Source of the DNA: an uncultured Eubacteriales bacterium | GTDB lineage: Bacteria > Bacillota > Clostridia > Oscillospirales > UBA644 | Length of the DNA stretch: 64,000 bases | Assembly (NCBI GenBank): GCA_905207625.1 | Contig: CAJLLT010000008.1 | Location: forward strand, 1 to 64,000 | Direction of reading: 5' to 3' | Part shown: one piece after another, positions 1 through 8,231 of the stretch | How positions within the stretch are numbered: position 1 is the first letter of the stretch | How the letters are laid out: each line of letters starts with the position of its first letter | Notes under the pieces: generated by a model | What the model saw: the letters and a program-made list of their open reading frames with translations, nothing else | Databases searched by the model: none | What the model was told of the DNA's origin: nothing | Made by a program: the position numbers and the translations under genes

Positions 1-11
1 GCCAATCTGAA

Positions 12-81
12 GCGCACTTGTGCGCAGCCAGTAGTATTAGGGCTATGCCCGAAACCGAAATACCCCCCGTTTTACGGGGGG
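12..81 (+). other. cluster of three short hairpins at the left edge of the window
   Basis: Three compact inverted repeats follow each other: GCGCAC/GTGCGC (12-25), GGGC-TAT-GCCC (40-50) and CCCCCCGT-TTT-ACGGGGGG (63-81). The last is followed by an AT-rich stretch (ATATTTATT) rather than a clean U-tract. It may be the intrinsic terminator of a gene lying left of the window. The string of small hairpins also resembles the structured 3' ends of IS605/IS607-type TnpB elements (omega-RNA). No reading frame here can be assigned to a protein. The interpretation is inference. Confidence 0.4.
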
Positions 82-193
82 ATATTTATTATCGGGATAC
101 ATAAGCTTTTCGCTTTATATTTCCGGTGCCGGGCCTGGCCTCAGAAAAAGCTTTGGTTAAAAGCACCAAAATATCAAATATGCCCAAAACTTA

Positions 194-222
194 TTGACTT
201 TCGGGCAAAAATGTGATATAAT
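194..222 (+). promoter_or_regulatory. sigma-A promoter of the beta-helix / DUF4838 cluster
   Basis: TTGACT at 194-199, a 17-nt spacer and TATAAT at 217-222, with TG at 214-215 giving an extended -10. It lies about 40 nt before the TTG start of the first secreted protein. Confidence 0.85.
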
Positions 223-261
223 CAGTCCGTAGTTTACCCTTAGATTCAGGGAGGTACTGTT

Positions 262-2433
262 TTGAAAAAGATAAGAATTATATGTATGGTACTTATGTGT
301 GCGTTGGTCATAGGTCTTTTGCCCTGTATGGCCGGTGCTGAGATCGATGGCTTTTTTACTTCCACGGCGGACGCCGCACTGGAATTATTCGTTTCCACTG
401 ACGGAAACGACTCAAATCCGGGAACTGAAAATGAACCTTTTGCCACTATTGAAGGGGCAAGAAATGCCATAAGGGCGCTCCAGACGAAGCCTTCCGGAGG
501 TATAGTGGTATATATCAGGGGCGGTTATTATTCCGTAACCGACAGCATCCGGTTTACTTCGGAGGATTCCGGTACTGAGGACTGTCCGATCACATACTGC
601 GCTTACGATGGGGAGGACGTCGTTATTTCCGGCGGCGTGACCCTTGATAAATCCAAGTTCAAAAAAGTCTCCGGAGCGATGAAGAACAGGCTCAGAGATA
701 AAAATGCGCAGAAAAATGTCCTCGTTCTCGACCTCAGGGAACAGGGAATAACGGACGTTGGCGTTCTTTATGAAGAGGGACAGGTTGACGGCGCGGAAAT
801 ATTCCTTAACGGTGACCGTATGGTTCTTGCCCGTTATCCCAATAAGGGTCAGTACACATGCCTGCTGGGCAAAGTCCGCGATGACGGCAGACGGGACGAC
901 CTTGAGTGGAACGAATTCGGCGGAGCGACAAGTTACTACTCCGAGAAGGACAGCGTTATAGACGAATGGTCCGCCGATGCCTGGAAAGGCGGATTTGTTG
1001 TGGGGTATCTCTCCGTAGATTATTTTGACAACGTCTGCAAGCTTATGGGCGTGGATCAGACGGAGAAGACCTTTGATATGGGACCCGGCGGCGGAGATTA
1101 CAACAATTACCGCGACTGTTATTTCGAAAACATTTATGATGAACTTGACGTTCCGGGTGAGTATTATATTGACCGGGAGACAATGCTGCTCTATGTTTAT
1201 CCTACTGATGACTTCATGTCTTCCGAGCTTACCGTTTCACAGTGCACCAAGACCCTTCTCGTTATCGACAGTGCGGATCATCTGACCTTCAAGGGTCTTC
1301 ATTTCGAGGCTACCCGGGTAAATGCCATTGAGGCAACAGGAAATTATCTGACCTTCGACGGGAACCGTATAACAGGTATCCGCCGAGACGCTATCCACGT
1401 CAACGGAAACAGAATATATATCATAAACAATTATATCAATGACGTGGGGCATTGCGGTATAGTGTTCCGTGGCGGCGATGACAGAAATCTCATTCCCTCC
1501 GAATCTTATATAGATAACAATACCATAACAAACTTCGGCATTTACGGTAAAACCTATCAGGCGGCTCTTGATATCGTCGGTAACGGAATCGTTATTTCAC
1601 ATAATGAAATCGCATATGCTCCCCATGAGGCCATAGAGTATTCCGGGCAGAACATAATTTTTGAGTATAACAGGATACACAATGTCTGCCGCGAGACCAG
1701 CGATGCCGGCGCAATTTACAGCGGTAAAGCCTGGTACAGGGACAGTTGCATCATCCGCTACAACTTTATCTATGACATTCATAACGTAATTTCCATTGAC
1801 AGCGACGGAACGGAGCAGGGACATCCCCACGGTATCTATTGGGACGACGCGATCTCCGGGCAGGTTGCTTACGGCAATATAATTTTTGATATCAGAGGCA
1901 ACGGTTTCCATATAGGCGGCGGACACAACAATGTAGTCTATAACAATATAATCGTGGCGACAGGCGACTATAATATTGAGCAGGGAATGGGATTTGCCAT
2001 AGCCTACGATAAACGTGCCGCAGCCGGCGGTTGGGCATCTGCTTTGATTCCCTACAACAGCACTTCATCCATGTGGACATCCCTCGGCGAATATCCGTAT
2101 ACTGAGAAGCTGTGGCAGTATAAATTCCCGGTTCTGGCATTGTTGGAGCAGACGAATTTCAACGATGAATCGAACTTTGATGTGGGCGGAAACAACTCAT
2201 ATGCAATTGTCCGGAACAATATTATAGCGGAAAAGAAGACTGCAGGGCTTTTCGAAGGAAAATTTGCGGTTCACAGTACCATCAGGGACAATGTTGTTTA
2301 CAAGAGCAGGTACGATGTGGGATTTGTTGACTGCGACAATCTCAACTTTACGCTGAGCCCCGATTCACGAGCACTCTTTGATCTGGCGCATTTTGAAGTA
2401 GTGGATTGCGCAAAAATCGGACTGCGTAAATGA
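262..2433 (+). CDS. secreted right-handed parallel beta-helix protein, GH141-like
   Basis: Starts at TTG behind an AGGGAGGT ribosome binding site. Residues 1-26 form a signal peptide ending in AGA, so the protein is exported. Near residue 42 there is a FVSTDGNDSNPGT block followed by an EGARNAI segment, then ARYPN (about 190) and a GEYYIDRE stretch (about 298). Residues about 340-620 are Asn/Ile/Gly-rich beta-helix rungs containing SDAGAIYSG and GIYWDDAISG. This order is typical of the GH141 group (known members act on fucosylated pectin or xylan) and related pectate-lyase-fold proteins. The substrate cannot be read from sequence. It is collinear over its whole length with the protein at 4671-6839, and its stop codon lies just before the DUF4838 lipoprotein start. 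Family assignment fairly sure; enzyme activity inferred. Confidence 0.8.
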   Translation: MKKIRIICMVLMCALVIGLLPCMAGAEIDGFFTSTADAALELFVSTDGNDSNPGTENEPFATIEGARNAIRALQTKPSGGIVVYIRGGYYSVTDSIRFTSEDSGTEDCPITYCAYDGEDVVISGGVTLDKSKFKKVSGAMKNRLRDKNAQKNVLVLDLREQGITDVGVLYEEGQVDGAEIFLNGDRMVLARYPNKGQYTCLLGKVRDDGRRDDLEWNEFGGATSYYSEKDSVIDEWSADAWKGGFVVGYLSVDYFDNVCKLMGVDQTEKTFDMGPGGGDYNNYRDCYFENIYDELDVPGEYYIDRETMLLYVYPTDDFMSSELTVSQCTKTLLVIDSADHLTFKGLHFEATRVNAIEATGNYLTFDGNRITGIRRDAIHVNGNRIYIINNYINDVGHCGIVFRGGDDRNLIPSESYIDNNTITNFGIYGKTYQAALDIVGNGIVISHNEIAYAPHEAIEYSGQNIIFEYNRIHNVCRETSDAGAIYSGKAWYRDSCIIRYNFIYDIHNVISIDSDGTEQGHPHGIYWDDAISGQVAYGNIIFDIRGNGFHIGGGHNNVVYNNIIVATGDYNIEQGMGFAIAYDKRAAAGGWASALIPYNSTSSMWTSLGEYPYTEKLWQYKFPVLALLEQTNFNDESNFDVGGNNSYAIVRNNIIAEKKTAGLFEGKFAVHSTIRDNVVYKSRYDVGFVDCDNLNFTLSPDSRALFDLAHFEVVDCAKIGLRK

Positions 2434-2453
2434 GAAAAAGGAGTTTGAAGAAC

Positions 2454-4595
2454 ATGAAAAGAAAGATTTTTACAATACTGGTCGCTCTTATGATGGTTCT
2501 CGGAATCCTTGCGGGTTGCACCGGTCAACAGGATCCGACCGAACCGCCCACCATTCCCACGGAAGAACCTACCGATCCCCCGGAACCGATAAGGATTGTC
2601 AACGGAACGGTCACGCCGTATGCCATTTACTATGAAAATGACAGTGATTATGACGCTGCCTGTGCCCTCAGCGAAACCATCAAGGCGATGACAAAAGCCA
2701 ATATGGAGGTCAAAAAGGGGACCCCGCGAAGCTTTTCAAAGGCAATAATCGTAGGCAGATCTTCACTTGAAAAAGAAGGAAGATATACCGTGTCAGCCGC
2801 AGAACTCGGCACTGACGGATATCTGATAAAGGAAATTGATACCGGATTTGTCATTACGGGAGTCAATTCTGAGGGGACGTTGGATGCAGTTGTCGAACTT
2901 GTTAAAACTTATCTTGGATTTGATGTTATGACCTCCAAGAGGCCGGAGAGGGTAAAGGCAATATATCTGCCCACAGGTCTGGATCTCAGACATGTTACGA
3001 CAGACTGCTCTACCATCAGGATTTCCGGGAATGACATCAAGGATTATACGATCGTTTACAGCAACTCCGCCGTTTCAGATTCCGATAAAGCTGTTGCTAC
3101 ATATCTTCGCACTGTGCTTGAGACGGTCAGGGGCGAAACTATCGGATTTGCGAACGACGAATCCACAATATCCGATCCCGGTAAGGTCATACTTATAGGT
3201 CAGACTTCTTTGGAGTCTTCCGCAGGATTTGCCATAGACAGAAGCTCTATGAGTGACGGGGATTATGTTATAAACTGCAAGAACGGATGCCTGCTGCTTG
3301 CGGGAAAAACCCCGAATGCCACGGTTGCTGCGGTATATGAATTTGTAGAAAATATCGTTGGGTACACCGATGCAGGTTTCTATCCTTCGATGCCGGATAA
3401 GGAAATATCCATTGCCGAAGGACTCAATGAAAAAGGAAATGTGGGCTTCACCGTGTTCGGCAGATATGAGTTTGATTATACATCCCTTCGTACAAATTAT
3501 TCCAAATTTTCCAACACGGTTACCTGCTTCAGCAACGAGACGGAGATGAATAAGATCCGCCGGACGCTTGTTGCCCGGGCAAGGAGTGCCGGGGAAAAAG
3601 TTTCCTGTATATTCAATACTTACGCTCAACCCTGTACCTGTGAAAGCTGCGCTAAAGCCGCGGAGGAAGAGGGAACACCTTACGGAGCTTATTTCAGGTT
3701 TATAAACAGTGCCGCCGAAGCCATTGCCGCACAGTCCCCTGATATACAGCTGGAGATCCTCGCCTATAAAAACACGTACGTTCCGCCGAAATCCAAACTC
3801 CATGACAATGTCAGAGTCATTGTCTGCAACGAGTATATAGACTATAACGGCACGGTCAAAGGCATGTGCAGCGGTCACGCAGCTGATGATCCGGACTGCC
3901 CGATCAATAAAGAATTCCTCACAGTGCTCAATAACTGGCTGTCTGTCTGCAAAAATGTTTATATTCTCGATTTTACTTCGGACTATTACTATTTCCCGGC
4001 AACTTTCCCCAACTGGAAAACTTTGTATGCAGATCTGAAGGTGTATAAAAATCTCGGAGTAAAAGGCGTATATTTGCAAACTGAAAATGCATATCAGAAT
4101 CAGGGATTCCTGGAATTCCGTTTCCTCAGAGAATATATAGCGAGACAGTTTGCAAAGAATCCTTCAATGGATGAAAAGGCTTTTGATGCTGTTCTTGACA
4201 CGTATCTGCAAAAGGCTTACGGTGAGTATTCCGGTGCAATGAGAACATATATTGATGAGTTTTCCGCTGCCGCCAATAATCACTGTTACAACATCTATTC
4301 GACTCCGGATCAGGTCCTGCCGATAACTAAAGATGAGACAAAATCCGGTGCTTCGGCATATGATCTGACGCTGGCGAAGAAGCTTTACAAGACCTGGAAT
4401 TCTTCGATTCCGGAGTATTCTGTACTTGATGACAGCGGCACGGCTTTCTTCGGAAAGATACTGATAAATCATCTCCGGAAAGCTGACAGAAGCGCTAATG
4501 TTGAACATGCAAGGACCCAATTCAGCAAATGGATCAATGCTAACGTTCATCCTTTTGATGAGACCGCAGTATATAACGCAATATTCAAGGACTGA
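2454..4595 (+). CDS. DUF4838-type lipoprotein, putative glycosidase-related
   Basis: The frame is open from an ATG at 2430 that overlaps the previous stop. The ATG at 2454 is preferred because AAAAAGGAG lies 10 nt before it and the protein then begins with a lipoprotein signal peptide whose lipobox LAGC puts the lipidated Cys at residue 22. A short Pro/Thr/Glu-rich linker follows. The N-terminal half has two alpha/beta segments like the N-terminal domains of alpha-glucuronidase-type enzymes. The C-terminal half (from about residue 340) carries a CTCESC motif and Trp/Tyr-rich segments typical of DUF4838, a TIM-barrel-like domain found in polysaccharide clusters. It is probably anchored to the outside of the membrane and works with the two beta-helix proteins around it. 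No catalytic residue can be named. Confidence 0.75.
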   Translation: MKRKIFTILVALMMVLGILAGCTGQQDPTEPPTIPTEEPTDPPEPIRIVNGTVTPYAIYYENDSDYDAACALSETIKAMTKANMEVKKGTPRSFSKAIIVGRSSLEKEGRYTVSAAELGTDGYLIKEIDTGFVITGVNSEGTLDAVVELVKTYLGFDVMTSKRPERVKAIYLPTGLDLRHVTTDCSTIRISGNDIKDYTIVYSNSAVSDSDKAVATYLRTVLETVRGETIGFANDESTISDPGKVILIGQTSLESSAGFAIDRSSMSDGDYVINCKNGCLLLAGKTPNATVAAVYEFVENIVGYTDAGFYPSMPDKEISIAEGLNEKGNVGFTVFGRYEFDYTSLRTNYSKFSNTVTCFSNETEMNKIRRTLVARARSAGEKVSCIFNTYAQPCTCESCAKAAEEEGTPYGAYFRFINSAAEAIAAQSPDIQLEILAYKNTYVPPKSKLHDNVRVIVCNEYIDYNGTVKGMCSGHAADDPDCPINKEFLTVLNNWLSVCKNVYILDFTSDYYYFPATFPNWKTLYADLKVYKNLGVKGVYLQTENAYQNQGFLEFRFLREYIARQFAKNPSMDEKAFDAVLDTYLQKAYGEYSGAMRTYIDEFSAAANNHCYNIYSTPDQVLPITKDETKSGASAYDLTLAKKLYKTWNSSIPEYSVLDDSGTAFFGKILINHLRKADRSANVEHARTQFSKWINANVHPFDETAVYNAIFKD

Positions 4596-4611
4596 TCAAC
4601 TGTAACAGGTT

Positions 4612-4649
4612 TCCGGGAGGACAGGGCAAGACTTGTCCTCCCGGATTTT
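4612..4649 (+). terminator. intrinsic terminator or attenuator inside the beta-helix cluster
   Basis: TCCGGGAGGACA (4612-4623) pairs perfectly with TGTCCTCCCGGA (4634-4645) across a 10-nt loop and is followed by TTTTA. It separates the DUF4838 gene from the second beta-helix gene. No separate promoter is seen before that gene, so it probably lowers downstream expression or protects the 3' end of the first two genes. Confidence 0.75.
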
Positions 4650-4670
4650 ATAAACAGCAGGAGGGTAAAA

Positions 4671-6839
4671 ATGGTGAGAAAAATCGTTTCGGTTCTTTTC
4701 CTGATAATATTTTCCTTTTCGGTTTTGTGCGGCATGTCCACGGACACGACGGGTTACACAACGGATGCTGAAAACTGCGCTGTTGAGATCTTTGTTGCCA
4801 CAGACGGCGACAATGACAATCCGGGTACGATGGATGCACCGCTGAAAACGATAGAGGGAGCTGTCAGGGCTGTCAGAAAACTGAAATCCTCCGGGATACC
4901 GAAGGGCGGTATTACGGTCTACGTCCGACAGGGAACATATGATTTTTCTTCAGGCGCTCTCAATATAGGGGCAGGGGATTCCTCCGGTGCTCCGGGTTGC
5001 AGGGTAACGTATTGCGCTTACGGTGGAGAAGAGGTTATTCTCTCCGGCGGAAAGCCTCTTGATATATCAGATTTTGTCAAGGTCGGCGGTGTAATGAAAT
5101 CCCGTCTGCGGGATAAAAAAGCCCGTGAAAAGGTTGTCGTTCTTGACCTGAAAAAAGCCGGTATTCATGATGTCGGCGAGCTTTATAAAGGATACGGTTC
5201 CGCTGAGCTTTTTCTTGACGGAAAGAGACTGACCCTTGCCCGCTACCCCAACAGTGGATACACATGCCTGCTGGGTAAACCTGATGCTGACGGTAAATGG
5301 GGTAGCCTCAGCGGAAACTCATTCGGAGGAGCGACAAGCTACTACAGTGACAAGGATAAGGTGATTGACAGCTGGTCTGATGAAGCCTGGAAAGGCGCAT
5401 GGATTGTCGGTTATCTGGGCACGGATTGGTCGGATTGTAAATGTGAAATGCTTGGACTTGACAAGTCAAAACGCACTTTTGAGATCGGCCCCGGAAGCGG
5501 ATACGGGTACAACTGTTACCGTGATTTCTACTTTGAAAACGTATATGATGAAATCGATATGCCCGGAGAATATTACATTGATCGGGATGAAATGAAACTG
5601 TATTTTTATCCTCCGGAAAACATTAAAGGTAAGAACCTTGTCATCTCTCAGAATACGGGTTCTGTAGTTAATATCGGCGCGAGCTGTGTAACATTTAAGG
5701 GCTTTACGGTCCTGGCTTCCAGGGGCAGCGGTATATCTTCAACCGGCAACAACAATATCATTGACGGAAACTCTGTGTTGGGAATGGGAGCCGGCGGTAT
5801 ATCCGTACGCGGGACGGACAGTCTTGTTATAAATAATACTGTTGACGGGGTCGGCTCTACAGGTATTTCAGCTTCCGGTGGCGATAGAAACGGACTGATT
5901 CCTTCCCGCACCGTTATTGATAACAACCTGGTATTTAATTTCGGAGTCAAAGCGAAGACATATGCGCCGGGAATAAGCGTGTCCGGGAACGGAATAATTG
6001 TTTCCCACAACGAAATCGCATATGCGCCGCACATGGGTGTCGGCTATGCCGGAACAAATCTGATATTCGAATATAACCGAATTCATGATGTATGTCAGGA
6101 AACAAGTGACGCCGGTGCGGTATACGCAGGCCGCAGACTTGATTATGACAGCTGTATCTTCCGCTATAATTTTATTTACAATATTCATAATCTTATTTCC
6201 GCAGATGAAACGGGTGAAGAGTTAGGTCATCCAAACGGCATCTACTGGGATGATGCTCTTTCCGGTCAGGTAGCTTACGGAAACATCCTTTATGACATAA
6301 ACGGCAACAGTTTTCATATCGGCGGCGGAAGGAATAACGAAGTCGTCAACAACATCATAATCGGCGGAAGCCTCAACCCTGATTCCGAAATGGGTACCGG
6401 TTTCGCTATAGGTTACGATAACCGTTCTTCTGCCGGAAAGTGGGGAGCCGGTATTGTTCCGTACAGTACCGGATCAATGTGGGGGGAACTTGTTCACAGA
6501 CCTTACAACAGCAGACTCTGGTCTTTCAAATATCCGATACTTGCCCTTTTGGAAGAATCAAATTTCAATGACGACACCAATCCCGATATTTGCGGCAACA
6601 ACTCTTATGCCATTGTGCGGAATAATATTATTGTAAACAAGAGAACGGCGGGTTCTTTTGAAGGCAAAATAGCTGTTTTCAGCACTTTACGTGATAATGC
6701 GGTATACAAGGGGGAACATCCTGACTTTTTTGCTGATCCCGACAACCTTGATTTTACGCTCAGGGATGGCACCCGTCCGCTCTTTGATCTGCCCGGATTT
6801 GAGAGGATAGACTGCACTTATATGGGTTTGAGACACTGA
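4671..6839 (+). CDS. secreted right-handed parallel beta-helix protein, GH141-like (paralogue)
   Basis: ATG start behind CAGGAGGG. Residues 1-21 form a signal peptide. The architecture repeats that of the protein at 262-2433: a FVATDGDNDNPGT block, ARYPNSGYTCLLG, GEYYIDRDEMKLYFYP, then beta-helix rungs with SDAGAVYAG and GIYWDDALSGQVAYGN. The two align end to end without large gaps, including the C-terminal NNSYAIVRNNII and GLR ends, so they arose by duplication. The region about residues 320-450 differs most, which is where substrate-binding loops would sit. Likely a cell-surface or secreted polysaccharide-active protein of GH141-like type; substrate unknown. Confidence 0.8.
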   Translation: MVRKIVSVLFLIIFSFSVLCGMSTDTTGYTTDAENCAVEIFVATDGDNDNPGTMDAPLKTIEGAVRAVRKLKSSGIPKGGITVYVRQGTYDFSSGALNIGAGDSSGAPGCRVTYCAYGGEEVILSGGKPLDISDFVKVGGVMKSRLRDKKAREKVVVLDLKKAGIHDVGELYKGYGSAELFLDGKRLTLARYPNSGYTCLLGKPDADGKWGSLSGNSFGGATSYYSDKDKVIDSWSDEAWKGAWIVGYLGTDWSDCKCEMLGLDKSKRTFEIGPGSGYGYNCYRDFYFENVYDEIDMPGEYYIDRDEMKLYFYPPENIKGKNLVISQNTGSVVNIGASCVTFKGFTVLASRGSGISSTGNNNIIDGNSVLGMGAGGISVRGTDSLVINNTVDGVGSTGISASGGDRNGLIPSRTVIDNNLVFNFGVKAKTYAPGISVSGNGIIVSHNEIAYAPHMGVGYAGTNLIFEYNRIHDVCQETSDAGAVYAGRRLDYDSCIFRYNFIYNIHNLISADETGEELGHPNGIYWDDALSGQVAYGNILYDINGNSFHIGGGRNNEVVNNIIIGGSLNPDSEMGTGFAIGYDNRSSAGKWGAGIVPYSTGSMWGELVHRPYNSRLWSFKYPILALLEESNFNDDTNPDICGNNSYAIVRNNIIVNKRTAGSFEGKIAVFSTLRDNAVYKGEHPDFFADPDNLDFTLRDGTRPLFDLPGFERIDCTYMGLRH

Positions 6840-6858
6840 ACATACTTTTTCGGCAAAA

Positions 6859-6887
6859 AGCCCCCCCGGATTATCCATCCGGGGGGC
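6859..6887 (+). terminator. terminator after the beta-helix cluster
   Basis: GC-rich hairpin with arms GCCCCCCGGA-type and TCCGGGGGGC around a TTATCCA loop, then ATTTTAAA. It closes the rightward cluster and lies between two convergent genes, so it may also serve the recombinase gene reading left. Confidence 0.75.
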
Positions 6888-6900
6888 ATTTTAAACGTTT

Positions 6901-7977
6901 TTATTCTTCGCTCTCTGTGTCTTGTTTTTCTTCAGATCCGGAGAGGGAATGGTCGTGCCTTTTTTCTATATGACCGAGGGGATTTGCGTTGACAGCCTCC
7001 TCAACCTGTTTTGACGCAAGATGGGTGTAGATCTGGGTTGTAGCAAGATTCTCATGACCCAGAACCTCCTGCAACGCACGGACGTCTACACCATTCTGAT
7101 ACATCAGCGTCGCGGCTGTATGGCGAAGCTTATGCGTACTGTACATTTTCGGGTCAAGTCCGGACATTTCCAGATATTTTTTAACGATGGTCTGAACCAT
7201 GCGCCTTGAGATCCTGTTACCGTTGCGACTGACAAAAAGCGCATTCTGATCAGATGCCCGATCTGCAGAGGGGCGGACTTTCAGGTAGTCGTTAAGAGCC
7301 GCGGTACAGGCAGGATTCAAAAACAGGACCCGTTCCTTGTTTCCTTTACCAAGAACTTTCATGCTTGTTCCGCTGATACTCGTGGTGTTAAGCCCCACAA
7401 GCTCCGATAAACGCAGCCCACAGTTCAGAAACAGCGTAATTATTGCATAGTTCCGTTCCTTGTATGTAGCAGTATCGTCATCATCTACGCATTCAAGCAG
7501 CTTTTCACTTTCATTTACAGTCAGATAGACCGGCAATTTGTTACGATTTTGTGGCGTTTCAAGATGCAGGGTAGGGTTGTCAGTAATCAGAGCCTCCCGA
7601 TCAAGATATTTAAAGAATGTACGCAGATTGGAAATCTTGCGCCTCCTCGCTCTGACTTTATTTTCCCGCTGATCAATAACGAAGTTCAGATATTCATACA
7701 GATCAGATAACTTCAGATTTTTAATAACATCGATCGGGCATCCGGAGGCGTCAATCACTGAAAAAAGAACCGATGAGTCACACAGATTACGGTATAACAT
7801 CAGAAACCTGAAAAATGTCCGGAGGTCAAGGTAATACTCATTTATTGTCCTGGGAGAAAGATTGCGCACATTTTTTGAATACAGCAGAAAACGGACGGCA
7901 TAATCCGGAATAAAAGGAAACAGATTCGTTGAAGAATACTTGCTGACGTTTGTATTTGTTGCGCTTTTTTCAGCCAA
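6901..7977 (-). CDS. tyrosine recombinase, XerC/XerD-like
   Basis: TTG start behind GGAGG with a 9-nt gap. The N-terminal SAM-like core-binding domain spans about residues 20-150. The catalytic domain shows the full tyrosine-recombinase set: Arg in CGLRLSEL, Lys in GKGNKER, HKLRH, GHEN and the nucleophile Tyr in IYTH. The 358-residue length is somewhat longer than XerC/XerD (about 300), with an extra N-terminus and a charged C-terminal tail of about 25 residues. It could be the chromosome dimer resolvase or an orphan Xer relative; no phage or integron genes lie beside it. Two palindromic elements lie directly upstream and may be its sites or operators. Confidence 0.9.
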   Translation of the reverse strand: MAEKSATNTNVSKYSSTNLFPFIPDYAVRFLLYSKNVRNLSPRTINEYYLDLRTFFRFLMLYRNLCDSSVLFSVIDASGCPIDVIKNLKLSDLYEYLNFVIDQRENKVRARRRKISNLRTFFKYLDREALITDNPTLHLETPQNRNKLPVYLTVNESEKLLECVDDDDTATYKERNYAIITLFLNCGLRLSELVGLNTTSISGTSMKVLGKGNKERVLFLNPACTAALNDYLKVRPSADRASDQNALFVSRNGNRISRRMVQTIVKKYLEMSGLDPKMYSTHKLRHTAATLMYQNGVDVRALQEVLGHENLATTQIYTHLASKQVEEAVNANPLGHIEKRHDHSLSGSEEKQDTESEE

Positions 7978-8011
7978 GGGAAGAGCCCTCCTTTCTTTTT
8001 GCTGACATTAT

Positions 8012-8043
8012 GAATTGCACAAAATAAATATTTTGTGCAATTC
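8012..8043. repeat. 32-bp near-perfect palindrome upstream of the recombinase
   Basis: GAATTGCACAAAATA (8012-8026) is repeated exactly inverted at 8029-8043 with only two central bases between. It has no adjacent U-tract on either strand, so it is not a normal terminator. It lies 35 nt upstream of the recombinase start. It may be an operator or a recombinase-binding site; this is inference. Confidence 0.7.
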
Positions 8044-8134
8044 GGGGCAGTGAAAAAACCCTGAAATCAGCTTTGAGCCTTAAAATACACTGTAACAACT
8101 GTAAACCTGCTTATTTCCGTTTGGTTCAAGCTTT

Positions 8135-8175
8135 ATATTGTAAGATACAATATCGGTTTACGGAAAAACAATATC
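8135..8175. repeat. second inverted repeat with a direct-repeat copy
   Basis: ATATTGTA (8135-8142) and TACAATAT (8146-8153) form arms around AGA. The half-site ACAATATC (8147-8154) recurs as a direct copy at 8168-8175, a 21-bp phase or about two helical turns. It lies between the recombinase and the DUF2079 gene, which both read left. A protein-binding array is plausible; a single hairpin is the alternative. Confidence 0.5.
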
Positions 8176-8231
8176 TCAATAAAAATAATTTTCGATTTCA
8201 TCATAATGCATGAAAGCAATTCATTCGTTTA

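Noticed and set aside
82..193. Possible riboswitch before the first beta-helix gene
   Set aside because: The stretch lies upstream of the clear promoter at 194-222 and would not be in that transcript; only weak inverted repeats are present.
1..225. Plus-strand frame open from base 1 to a TGA near 225
   Set aside because: It runs through the hairpin cluster and the promoter, and its translation shows no protein-like pattern.
3075..4079. 334-codon minus-strand frame inside the DUF4838 gene
   Set aside because: Shadow frame with no start signal or known domain.
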